DNA from: Anaerolineae bacterium
Lineage (GTDB): Bacteria; Chloroflexota; Anaerolineae; Promineifilales; Promineifilaceae
Direction of reading: 5' to 3'
Assembly (NCBI GenBank): GCA_023384415.1
Contig: JAHDWJ010000017.1
Coordinates: 1 to 64,000, forward strand
Length of the DNA: 64,000 nt
In this document: one piece after another, positions 1-6,081 of the stretch
Numbering within the stretch: the first letter of the stretch is position 1
Layout of the letters: each line of letters opens with the position of its first letter
Notes under the pieces: model-generated
What the model was told of the DNA's origin: nothing
Database searches by the model: none
Seen by the model: only the letters and a program-made list of their open reading frames with translations
Program-made: the position numbers and the translations under genes

Positions 1-3
1 CAG

Positions 4-47
4 CCCTCTTGACTTCAATGAGAAAAACCCTCTTGACTTCAATGAGA
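4..47. repeat. Two-copy tandem repeat, 24-bp period
   Basis: The 20-mer CCCTCTTGACTTCAATGAGA occurs at 4-23 and again at 28-47, separated by AAAA. It lies at the left edge, so more copies may exist outside the window. It immediately precedes the first methyltransferase-tail fragment. Confidence 0.8.
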
Positions 48-57
48 GAATCTACCC

Positions 58-162
58 ATGCAAATCCTGGCCGCCACCCGCGCCTGGGAAGCGGAAATTG
101 ACCGCCACATCTACGCCCTCTGCGGCCGCACCGAAGCAGAGATCGGGGTTGTGGAAGGTTAA
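58..162 (+). pseudogene. DNA methyltransferase/restriction gene tail, copy 1
   Basis: A 34-codon reading frame from ATG 58 to TAA 160-162 encodes TRAWEAEIDRHIYALCGRTE and then a segment ending in VVEG. This is the typical C-terminal tail of Eco57I/PglX-like class I DNA methyltransferases and fused restriction enzymes, whose usual ending is close to IDRLVYALYGLTEEEI followed by VEG. Only the tail is present, so it is a fragment. Near-identical tails at 733-842 and 1585-1693 frame the two toxin-antitoxin modules. The family assignment is from memory of the motif; the fragment status is directly visible. Confidence 0.6.
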
Positions 163-169
163 GACATGG

Positions 170-175
170 TATACT
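170..175 (+). promoter_or_regulatory. Extended -10 element of the brnT promoter
   Basis: TATACT at 170-175 is preceded by TG (TGGTATACT), an extended -10 box. It lies 24 bases before the brnT ATG. No good -35 box is visible. Confidence 0.4.
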
Positions 176-199
176 TAAGAGGCGACAGAGGCGACAACA

Positions 200-481
200 A
201 TGAATCTGCAATTTGAATGGCATCCAGAAAAAGCGCGGCGCAATTTACAGAAACATCAGGTTGGTTTTGATGAAGCCCAAACCATCTTCGACGATCCGCA
301 ATTGATCGCCTTTCTGGATGAAGAACATTCAGTGAACGAAGAAAGAATCATTACCATTGGACTGTCTAATCAGCATCGGCTTCTCATGGTGGCATATACC
401 GAACGAAACGGCCGTATCCGCATTATCAGCGCCAGAAAGGCAACAAAACATGAGGAAAAATTCTACGATGAAGCAAGATGA
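200..481 (+). CDS. brnT: BrnT family toxin (DUF497)
   Basis: This 93-residue protein has the full DUF497/BrnT pattern: FEWHPEKARRNLQKHQVGFDEA at the N-terminus, a central FDDP, the RIITIGLS strand, and a C-terminal RIISARKATKHEEKFYDEA. BrnT toxins are RelE-fold ribonucleases that slow growth by cutting mRNA in the cytoplasm and are neutralised by the partner encoded just downstream. The length equals the family norm. The gene overlaps the downstream antitoxin gene by up to 32 bases, so the two are co-transcribed and probably translationally coupled. It contains no GCGGCCGC site, unlike most neighbouring core genes, which fits recent acquisition. The module sits between two copies of a methyltransferase tail. 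The family call is firm; activity is not testable here. Confidence 0.88.
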   Translation: MNLQFEWHPEKARRNLQKHQVGFDEAQTIFDDPQLIAFLDEEHSVNEERIITIGLSNQHRLLMVAYTERNGRIRIISARKATKHEEKFYDEAR

Positions 482-698
482 CGACGAACTAGATGATTAC
501 GAGTTAAAGGAAGAGTATGACCTTTCGCAAATGACGATACTCCCGAAAGGCCGCTTTGATCCCAAACGCAGGATTGGGAACAATGTGATTGTCCTGGAGC
601 CAGATGTGGCTAAGGCATTTCCTAATGATGAATCGGTCAATGAAGCCCTGCGGCTGCTGTTGCAAGCCGGCAAATTAATACAGAGCCACGCGGTTTAA
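450..698 (+). CDS. BrnA-like antitoxin for the DUF497 toxin
   Basis: The protein is about 82 residues from ATG 450, or 76 from ATG 468, which follows GAGG by 12 bases and is equally plausible. It has an acidic N-terminus (QDDDELDDYELKEEYDLS), then a basic patch (KGRFDPKRR) and a short ribbon-helix-helix-like end (NNVIVLEPDVAKAFPNDESV, then NEALRLLL). This NIVVLDPDVAKxF-type ending is usual for CopG/BrnA-like partners of DUF497 toxins. Such antitoxins bind the toxin with the acidic arm and their own promoter with the RHH domain. The start overlaps the end of brnT. It is likely autoregulatory, by analogy with other BrnTA pairs. Confidence 0.75.
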   Translation: MRKNSTMKQDDDELDDYELKEEYDLSQMTILPKGRFDPKRRIGNNVIVLEPDVAKAFPNDESVNEALRLLLQAGKLIQSHAV

Positions 699-732
699 CA
701 GCTTTTCAGGCCAATTACAGCCGGTAAGCCAG

Positions 733-842
733 CCGACCCGCAGGCCAACACCCGCGCCTGGGAAGCAGAAATTGACCGCCTCATCTACGCCCTCTGCGGC
801 CGCACGGCCGTCGAAATCGCCCTTGTGGAGGGACGACCGTAG
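733..842 (+). pseudogene. DNA methyltransferase/restriction gene tail, copy 2
   Basis: The frame reads DPQANTRAWEAEIDRLIYAL, then CGRTAVEIALVEGRP and TAG at 840-842. It matches copies 1 and 3 at about 85-90 percent over roughly 90 bases by eye, including an internal GCGGCCGC. There is no start codon or upstream gene body; the preceding sequence is the 3' flank of the BrnTA module. It is therefore a stranded gene end, possibly left by recombination or by insertion of the module at the 3' end of a methyltransferase gene. Confidence 0.6.
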
Positions 843-958
843 GGCAAATCCCTTATTTACCCAGACAAGAAAGCATCTTGTCCTATGGGGGTTTCATTAC
901 GGAAACAGGTTTGCTACACTGTAATGCAGGTAAAGAACAGAGAGGCTAAGGAAAAATC

Positions 959-1210
959 ATGCAAGAGCAAGAATTATTAAACCGGATTACTTTTAACCCT
1001 GCTATTTTTGGCGGCAAGCCGATTATAAGAGGGCGGCGGTTGGCTGTTGAACATGTTTTAGGGATGCTGGCGGCCGGGGATACCCCAGATGATCTGCTCC
1101 AGGCTTATCGCTGGTTGACAAAAGAAGATATTCAGGCCTGTTTGCTCTACGCCCATAAACTGGTGGCTCAAGAACGTATTGAACCCCTGCAACTGAGCCT
1201 GGCGGCATGA
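959..1210 (+). CDS. DUF433 antitoxin
   Basis: This 83-residue protein has the DUF433 signature: an RITFNPAIFGGKPIIRGRR segment followed by VEHVLGMLAAGDTPDDLL and YRWLTKEDIQACLLYA. DUF433 proteins are small winged-helix DNA-binding antitoxins found next to DUF5615 PIN-like toxins, as here. The stop overlaps the toxin start by four bases (ATGA at 1207-1210), so translation is coupled. A ribosome-binding site is visible as AAGGAAAA just before ATG 959. The gene has no GCGGCCGC site. It probably represses its own operon by analogy with other type II systems. Confidence 0.85.
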   Translation: MQEQELLNRITFNPAIFGGKPIIRGRRLAVEHVLGMLAAGDTPDDLLQAYRWLTKEDIQACLLYAHKLVAQERIEPLQLSLAA

Positions 1211-1557
1211 AAATCCTGCTTGATTCCTGTGTCTCCTCTATCTTGCGCCCGCCATTACAAACGGCCGGACATGATGTTATCTGGACAGGGGATTGGCCAC
1301 AAGACCCCGGTGACGAGGAAATATTGGCTTTTGCCTATCAGGAGCAACGCACCATTATTACCCTCGACAAAGATTTTGGCGCGTTGGCCATCCGAGATAA
1401 ACGACCTCATGCCGGTATCATTCGTCTGGTGAATTTCTCCTTGCGCGATCAACCGGCTGCCTGCGAACAGATTTTGCGCCAGCATGGGGAAATTTTGCTA
1501 ACCGGCGCCATCATCACTGCCGACCAAAGACGGTTGCGTATCCGTTTACCTGATTAA
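1207..1557 (+). CDS. DUF5615 PIN-like toxin
   Basis: This 116-residue protein begins KILLDSCVSSILRPPLQ and contains DPGDEEILAFAYQEQRTIIT followed by LDKDFGALAI. These are the conserved acidic positions of the Mut7-C/DUF5615 branch of PIN-like nucleases: the first Asp after the opening strand, then the LDKDFG motif. Such proteins are predicted metal-dependent ribonucleases and act as the toxin with a DUF433 partner. The opening usually reads LLDENLP; here it is LLDSCVS, so one commonly acidic position is changed while the leading Asp is kept. It overlaps the antitoxin gene by four bases. Confidence 0.82.
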   Translation: MKILLDSCVSSILRPPLQTAGHDVIWTGDWPQDPGDEEILAFAYQEQRTIITLDKDFGALAIRDKRPHAGIIRLVNFSLRDQPAACEQILRQHGEILLTGAIITADQRRLRIRLPD

Positions 1558-1584
1558 ACCTGTCTGAGTACGAACCAAACAGGT

Positions 1585-1693
1585 CAACCCGCAGGCGGAC
1601 ACCCGCGCCTGGGAAGCGGTAATTGACTGCCTCGTCTACGCCCTCTGCGGCCGCACCGAAGCCGAAATCGCCATCATCGAAGGACGGGCGTAG
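1585..1693 (+). pseudogene. DNA methyltransferase/restriction gene tail, copy 3
   Basis: The frame reads VNPQADTRAWEAVIDCLVYA, then LCGRTEAEIAIIEGRA and TAG at 1691-1693. Like copy 2 it keeps the NPQA/DPQA lead-in that belongs to the parent C-terminal domain, and it has an internal GCGGCCGC at 1647. It begins about 28 bases after the stop of the DUF5615 toxin. Nothing upstream could supply the body of a methyltransferase. Confidence 0.6.
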
Positions 1694-1760
1694 GGATGGG
1701 ACAGGCGGGAATAAAGTTGAATCGCTTGCCCCAGATGGGTTCCGCCTGTCCCACCCCTAC
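1690..1760. repeat. Long hairpin after the third tail fragment
   Basis: A 19-base arm at 1690-1708 (GTAGGG, then TGGGACAGGCGG) pairs with the complementary arm at 1742-1760 with one mismatch and a loop of about 33 bases. It begins at the stop codon of the third methyltransferase tail. There is no T-run, so it is not a classical intrinsic terminator. Confidence 0.6.
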
Positions 1761-1830
1761 CTCATTACTACACAACGGGTTCTAAATACGGATTCTAAAT
1801 TGAGAATTGCTGAATGCCCCCCATCAGTTG

Positions 1831-1859
1831 TTTTTGGTTACCCTGGAAACAGCTATAAT
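1831..1859 (+). promoter_or_regulatory. Putative promoter of the cupin-GNAT operon
   Basis: A perfect TATAAT lies at 1854-1859. The -35 region at the usual distance is only T-rich (TTTTTG at 1831-1836). The cupin start codon is 78 bases further on, leaving a leader of about 70 bases. Confidence 0.4.
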
Positions 1860-1936
1860 TTGTCGGTTTTATCGGCGGTGGCCTGGTCAGAAACCGCCAC
1901 CACCAGGGCCAAAGAGGCCGCAAAGGAGAACAAACG

Positions 1937-2542
1937 ATGATCCAGGCAGGATTTACGATTGAGAACCCCCTTACTAAATCGCGAACGGTGGTGATGGAAA
2001 CTGATTTGGAAACCAATGGCATGGGCTGGCTGCTGGAGATCTACTGCCCTGCCCAAGCTAAACCTGATATTGGTGAACATCTGCATCTTAACTGGACAGA
2101 AACATTTGAAATCATCTCCGGCGTGGCTTACTATAAACTCAACGGCGTTCAGAAAACAGCCCAGGCAGGGGAAATCATTGTGATGCCGCCGGGTCAGTTG
2201 CAAATTCATCCCTGGAATGCCGGGGAAACGGCAATGGTTTATCGTCAACGGAATCAATTTGAGCAAAGTAACCCGCAAGCGGTGCAGGATGTTTTAGGTG
2301 TTTTTGCTACCATTGCCGGCCTGGCTCGTGAAGGCAAGGTTGACGCCAACGGACGCCCCAAGAATCCCTTACAACTGGCGATTACGCTGCGTACATTGGC
2401 TAAATATGATGGCTATGATGCCAGTCTGCCTATCCCTGTGCAAAATTTTCTGGCGGCTACGTTGGGGTGGCTGGCTAAAGTTTTAGGCTATAAGGCTGTT
2501 TATCCCCAGTATGTCAAGGCAAAAGGTGTTTTCGATGAATAA
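1937..2542 (+). CDS. Cupin domain protein
   Basis: This 201-residue protein has a small beta-barrel cupin core in its first half. Residues about 45-75 hold the first cupin motif with metal-ligand positions (GEHLHLNWTETFEIISGVAY), and residues about 85-110 hold the second (AGEIIVMPPGQLQIHPWNAG). The His-x-His, Glu and later His are where cupins bind a metal. The second half is helical and has no motif I recognise. AAAGGAGAA precedes the ATG. The next gene starts inside its last codons, so the pair is an operon. The substrate is unknown; related proteins are annotated only as cupins. It has no GCGGCCGC site. Confidence 0.75.
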   Translation: MIQAGFTIENPLTKSRTVVMETDLETNGMGWLLEIYCPAQAKPDIGEHLHLNWTETFEIISGVAYYKLNGVQKTAQAGEIIVMPPGQLQIHPWNAGETAMVYRQRNQFEQSNPQAVQDVLGVFATIAGLAREGKVDANGRPKNPLQLAITLRTLAKYDGYDASLPIPVQNFLAATLGWLAKVLGYKAVYPQYVKAKGVFDE

Positions 2543-3323
2543 AGCCGAACTTCTGGCCCTTTATGACCAGGATCAAAGACGGAATATAAACTACCCTGGG
2601 ATGCGGCGAGAAGTCACCGCCAATGTGGTGCGCCATATTGACGGTTCCGAGATTGGGGAAGGGATGATTAGTTACAGCCAACTGCATGAGGGGAATGTTG
2701 ATCAGGTCATTGGTGAACAGATTGAGTATTTCGAGAGTCTGGGCCAGGATTTTGAATGGAAAGTGTATGATTATGATACGCCGCCCAATTTACAGGAAAG
2801 GCTAAAATCTAATGGGCTTATTGTCGAAGAGCCTGAAGCTGTTATGGTTCTTGATTTAGACTCTGCGCCTGATCTTTTTTGGCAGCCGGTGCGCCACAAG
2901 GTGCAGCGAATTACCAACGTGGAAAAGTTGGCGGATGTGCAAATGATTGAGCAGCAAGTTTGGGATGAAGATGCTTCCTGGGTACTCCATCTATTAGGGG
3001 ATGCGCTTAATAATCATCCTGAGCGGATGAGTGTGTATGCAGCTTATGTCAATGAGCAGCCGGCCAGCGCGGCCTGGATATATTTTCCGGAAAATAGTCA
3101 GTTTGCCAGTTTGTGGGGAGGGGCAACTATCAGCCGTTTTCGTAAACAGGGGCTTTTTACGGCTCTTTTAGCGGTGCGGGCACAGGAAGCAAAGGCTCGC
3201 CAGGTGAGATTTCTGACGGTGGATGCTATGCCTATGAGTCGGCCAATTTTAGAAAAAGTTGGTTTTGCCATGATTGCTTATGCTTATCCTTGCAAGTGGA
3301 AAGGTAACTCGAATTTCCTTTGA
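2535..3323 (+). CDS. GNAT family N-acetyltransferase
   Basis: This is a 262-residue protein. The start was taken at ATG 2535, which overlaps the end of the cupin gene by eight bases; an in-frame ATG at 2511 lies deep in the cupin gene and is less likely. The C-terminal half carries the GNAT core: SAAWIYFP strand, then WGGATISRFRKQGLFTALLA, where RFRKQG takes the place of the acetyl-CoA pyrophosphate loop (usual RGxGxG/A), and a final strand-helix with PILEKVGF. The N-terminal half looks like a degenerate GNAT repeat with FEWKVYDYDTPPNLQERLKS. It acetylates an unknown small molecule or protein. It is co-transcribed with the cupin gene. Confidence 0.72.
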   Translation: MNKAELLALYDQDQRRNINYPGMRREVTANVVRHIDGSEIGEGMISYSQLHEGNVDQVIGEQIEYFESLGQDFEWKVYDYDTPPNLQERLKSNGLIVEEPEAVMVLDLDSAPDLFWQPVRHKVQRITNVEKLADVQMIEQQVWDEDASWVLHLLGDALNNHPERMSVYAAYVNEQPASAAWIYFPENSQFASLWGGATISRFRKQGLFTALLAVRAQEAKARQVRFLTVDAMPMSRPILEKVGFAMIAYAYPCKWKGNSNFL

Positions 3324-3331
3324 AAATGTAG

Positions 3332-3370
3332 GGCGATTTAGTAAATCGCCTGGACGATTTGCCAAATCGT
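3332..3370. repeat. Two adjacent short palindromes
   Basis: GGCGATTT and AAATCGCC (3332-3350) form one hairpin with a 3-base loop. ACGATTT and AAATCGT (3354-3370) form a second, followed by TTT. They lie just after the GNAT stop codon and could serve as a weak terminator or be copies of a dispersed GCGATTT-type repeat. Confidence 0.6.
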
Positions 3371-3488
3371 TTTACAGCCGACCCGTCACCTCTGGGCGTG
3401 AACAGTTACTACATTTTTATCTATTTGTGGTGTATCGCGCCCATGTTGAATTCCTTTGTATTGCCACTGGTCTCTATTTTACCATAAC

Positions 3489-5132
3489 CTAAAACTCGCC
3501 GATATCGGCATAGCGAAACCGCTCAATAGCGATGAAACCGGCCGCACAAACCAGGAGTAAGAGGGTGCTCATGGCAACTGCCTGGCCGATGTTGAGGGCC
3601 CCAGGCTGGCGCAGATACCGTTCGATGGCGATGGGAATGGTGAGGAAGCTGCTGTCAGGGCGGATGATGAAGCTGGTAGCCCCAAACTCGCCCATGCTGA
3701 CGGTGAAGGCGAACAGTGCCCCTACCAACAAGGCCCGCCCGATAATGGGTAAATCTATTTCTCGCCACACCTGCCAGGGAGACGCGCCTAAGGTCGCGGC
3801 CGCGTCCCGCAAGCGCTCCCGTATCCCCAGCCACACCGGCAGCACCGACCGCACCACAAAGGGAAAGGCCACCAGGGTATGGGCGATCAGCACCAGCAGG
3901 GGGGAAGTCCGCAGCCCACGAAAGGCAATTACATAACCAAACCCCAATGTCACCGCCGATACCCCCAGCGGCAGCATAAAGACCGGATCAAGCCATTTGC
4001 CCCAGCGTGAAGGGCGGGCCAGCCAGGACGCGGCCGCAACCCCCAACCCAGTCGCCGTCATCACCGTCAGCAGGGCATACCCCACCGAATTCCGAATCGC
4101 CAGCAGCGGCGGGATAAAGGTGATGCTCCCCCGCCGTGACTCATGCAACGCCCGGTAAAAGGCCAGCGTCACCTGCCCCTCTTCGCCAATGAAGGAGCGC
4201 AAGACCAGGGCGAGCAGAGGGCTGCCTAAAAACAGTAGGGCCACCAGCAGCACCCCATACAAGGCTCCCTTTTCGGCCCAGGTGCGGGGATGGCGTAAGG
4301 TGGTTTGCTGCGGCCGCAAATCTAACATCACCACCGTTTTGCGCTGCCAGCGGGTATACAGGGTCATCAGGCTGAAGGTGATGATCATTTGTACCAGGGA
4401 GAGGAGCGCGGCCGCGTCGGGGCGTAAAAAGGTTACATATTGGCGGTAAATCTCCGTCTCGATGGTGCTGAACTGGGGGCCCCCCAGGATGAGGATGACC
4501 CCATAGCTGGTGAAGGTGAAGATGAAGATGAGCAGAGACGCGCTGAGCAGGGGCGGCCGCAGTAGGGGCAGGGTCACATGCCAAAACACCCCCCACCGGC
4601 TGGCCCCCAGAGTTGCGGCCGCTTCTTCCAGGCGGGGGTTCAGGTTGGCCCAAAAGCCACCCACCAGCCGCACCACCACCGCCAGGTTATAAAAAACATG
4701 GGCCAACAAAATAAGGCCCACCGTTTGCTCCAGTTGAATGGGGGGAGTATCCAGGTTGAAGAGGGAGCGGGCGGTCTGGTTGATCACCCCCTGGCTGCCG
4801 AGTAAGGTACGGAACGCGGCCGCGACCACCACCGTCGGTAAGACAAAGGGGAGCGTTATCAGGGCGCGAAAAATGGTTTTACCAGGGAATTGATAGCGGG
4901 CAAAGAGGTAAGCCAGGGGTAGGCCGGCCAGCAGGGTGAGCAAGGTAGAGAGGGCCGCCTGCCATATAGTAAACCAGAGGACCCGGCCATAATAGGGCGT
5001 GGAGAAGAAAGTGGGGAGCGCGGCCGCGGTCAAACTCCGCCCCAAAATCAACCCCAGCGGATAAAAAAAGAAAACCGCCAAAAATCCCAGCGGCAACAAC
5101 AAGGCTAAAAAACCACGCTTATCCCTTAACAC
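3489..5132 (-). CDS. ABC transporter permease, iron(III)/thiamine type, two fused halves
   Basis: This 547-residue integral membrane protein has about 12 membrane segments in two homologous halves. Each half ends in an EAA loop, the contact site for the ATPase: EEAAATLGASRWGVFWHVTL near residue 170 and RDAAATLGASPWQVWREIDL near residue 440. Fused two-EAA permeases of this length are FbpB/ThiP-like and import ferric iron or thiamine together with a periplasmic-type binding protein and an ATPase. No partner gene is beside it, so the substrate cannot be fixed. Translation starts at GTG 5132. A TATAAT on the same strand lies only 6 bases before it, implying a leaderless or nearly leaderless message. 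The gene contains eight GCGGCCGC sites. Confidence 0.85.
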   Translation of the reverse strand: MLRDKRGFLALLLPLGFLAVFFFYPLGLILGRSLTAAALPTFFSTPYYGRVLWFTIWQAALSTLLTLLAGLPLAYLFARYQFPGKTIFRALITLPFVLPTVVVAAAFRTLLGSQGVINQTARSLFNLDTPPIQLEQTVGLILLAHVFYNLAVVVRLVGGFWANLNPRLEEAAATLGASRWGVFWHVTLPLLRPPLLSASLLIFIFTFTSYGVILILGGPQFSTIETEIYRQYVTFLRPDAAALLSLVQMIITFSLMTLYTRWQRKTVVMLDLRPQQTTLRHPRTWAEKGALYGVLLVALLFLGSPLLALVLRSFIGEEGQVTLAFYRALHESRRGSITFIPPLLAIRNSVGYALLTVMTATGLGVAAASWLARPSRWGKWLDPVFMLPLGVSAVTLGFGYVIAFRGLRTSPLLVLIAHTLVAFPFVVRSVLPVWLGIRERLRDAAATLGASPWQVWREIDLPIIGRALLVGALFAFTVSMGEFGATSFIIRPDSSFLTIPIAIERYLRQPGALNIGQAVAMSTLLLLVCAAGFIAIERFRYADIGEF

Positions 5133-5138
5133 CCGGCC

Positions 5139-5144
5139 ATTATA
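5139..5144 (-). promoter_or_regulatory. -10 box of the ABC permease gene
   Basis: On the minus strand TATAAT (5144 to 5139) lies six bases upstream of the GTG start. Transcription would begin at or next to the start codon, so the message would have essentially no leader. Confidence 0.45.
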
Positions 5145-5195
5145 TCACGCCATTCCCCAGAGCAATGCCGCCGTACCCTTTGTCTGACCATCTGG

Positions 5196-5201
5196 TATAA
5201 T
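5196..5201 (+). promoter_or_regulatory. Extended -10 box of the Uma2 gene
   Basis: TGGTATAAT puts an extended -10 element 35 bases before ATG 5237, and GGAGAAAG provides the ribosome site. No clear -35 box is visible. Confidence 0.5.
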
Positions 5202-5236
5202 TGCCTTAAGGTAGTGAGCTAACTGGAGAAAGAAAT

Positions 5237-6004
5237 ATGATTGAACCTGTTCTAAATCCCGAATATATAGACGAAATACCTATTCCCGACATCTCCCATC
5301 TCATCACGGAGGACGATACACCTGTAGATAACATATATTCTGGCTTACAGCAATATCTTCTCTATGATTCTATGGAAGCTTCTTGGGAAGGTCCACCAGG
5401 CGAAGATCGGAATTTTATTCATCTTGTCAATGTCGGGGTCTTTGATACTGTTACCCAACAAGCCATTGTGCCAGATGTTATGGTCAGCCTTCATGTGACC
5501 TTCCCGGAAGAGTTATGGGAAAAGCGGCACCGCTCTTATTTCATCTGGGAATATGGCAAGCCGCCCGATCTGGTTATTGAAATTGTCTCTAACCGTAAAG
5601 GGGGAGAGTTAGCCGAGAAACGCCGCCGCTATGCCCGCATGGGGGTTGCTTATTACGTCGTTTATGATCCGCAGCGATTGTTGAGCCAACAGCTTTTACA
5701 CGTTCTTGAACGACAGCGAACCAGTTATGTTCCTCTGGATGAAGCCTGGTTCCCTGAACTTGGCCTGGGACTTCAATTATGGACGGGGGAGTATAGGGGG
5801 GTAACCAATGAGTGGCTGCGCTGGTGCGACAAGGATGGCAATCTCCTTATGACAGCCTCTGAATTGAGAGCCAAAGAACAAGAAAGGGCTGATCGAGAGG
5901 AGAAACGAGCTGAGCAAGAGCAGAAACGAGCCGATGAAGAACGCCAGCGTGTGGAACGATTGGCTGCTCAACTGCGGGCACTGGGCATTGAGCCCGAGTT
6001 GTAG
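5237..6004 (+). CDS. Uma2 family endonuclease (DUF820) with coiled-coil tail
   Basis: This 255-residue protein belongs to the Uma2/DUF820 family, a PD-(D/E)xK nuclease fold common in cyanobacteria and Chloroflexota. The core runs from about residue 20 to 185: the acidic strand VPDVMVSL, then PPDLVIEIVSNRKGGELAEK with the Asp, Glu-x-x-Ser and Lys positions, and YYVVYDP. Residues about 213-248 are a charged repeat of the form EKRAEQEQKRADEERQRVER, clearly a coiled coil, which is frequent in this family. The biological role of Uma2 is unsettled. The gene has its own promoter and no GCGGCCGC site, although the flanking genes have many, suggesting separate origin. Confidence 0.85.
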   Translation: MIEPVLNPEYIDEIPIPDISHLITEDDTPVDNIYSGLQQYLLYDSMEASWEGPPGEDRNFIHLVNVGVFDTVTQQAIVPDVMVSLHVTFPEELWEKRHRSYFIWEYGKPPDLVIEIVSNRKGGELAEKRRRYARMGVAYYVVYDPQRLLSQQLLHVLERQRTSYVPLDEAWFPELGLGLQLWTGEYRGVTNEWLRWCDKDGNLLMTASELRAKEQERADREEKRAEQEQKRADEERQRVERLAAQLRALGIEPEL

Positions 6005-6033
6005 GGTCTCTTGTGTTGTTGAAAAACCTACCG

Positions 6034-6075
6034 GCCACGAATGGCACGAATTAAACAATTCGTGCCATTCGTGGC
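6034..6075. terminator. Perfect 19-bp hairpin between convergent genes
   Basis: The arm at 6034-6052 pairs perfectly with 6057-6075 around a 4-base loop (AAAC); the core motif is GGCACGAATT. It separates the convergent Uma2 and RND genes, ending six bases before the RND stop codon. It has no adjacent T-run on the Uma2 side. Related copies occur at 19843-19906 and 46457-46517, so it is a dispersed repeat that may also stop transcription. Confidence 0.65.
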
Positions 6076-6081
6076 AAAAAA

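Noticed and set aside
4..47. CRISPR array at the left edge
   Set aside because: Only two units with a 4-base spacer; no array geometry and no cas genes.
1623..1940. Open frame of 105 codons across the third tail copy
   Set aside because: It is out of frame with the tail, low in complexity and has no ribosome site; it crosses the hairpin and the cupin promoter.
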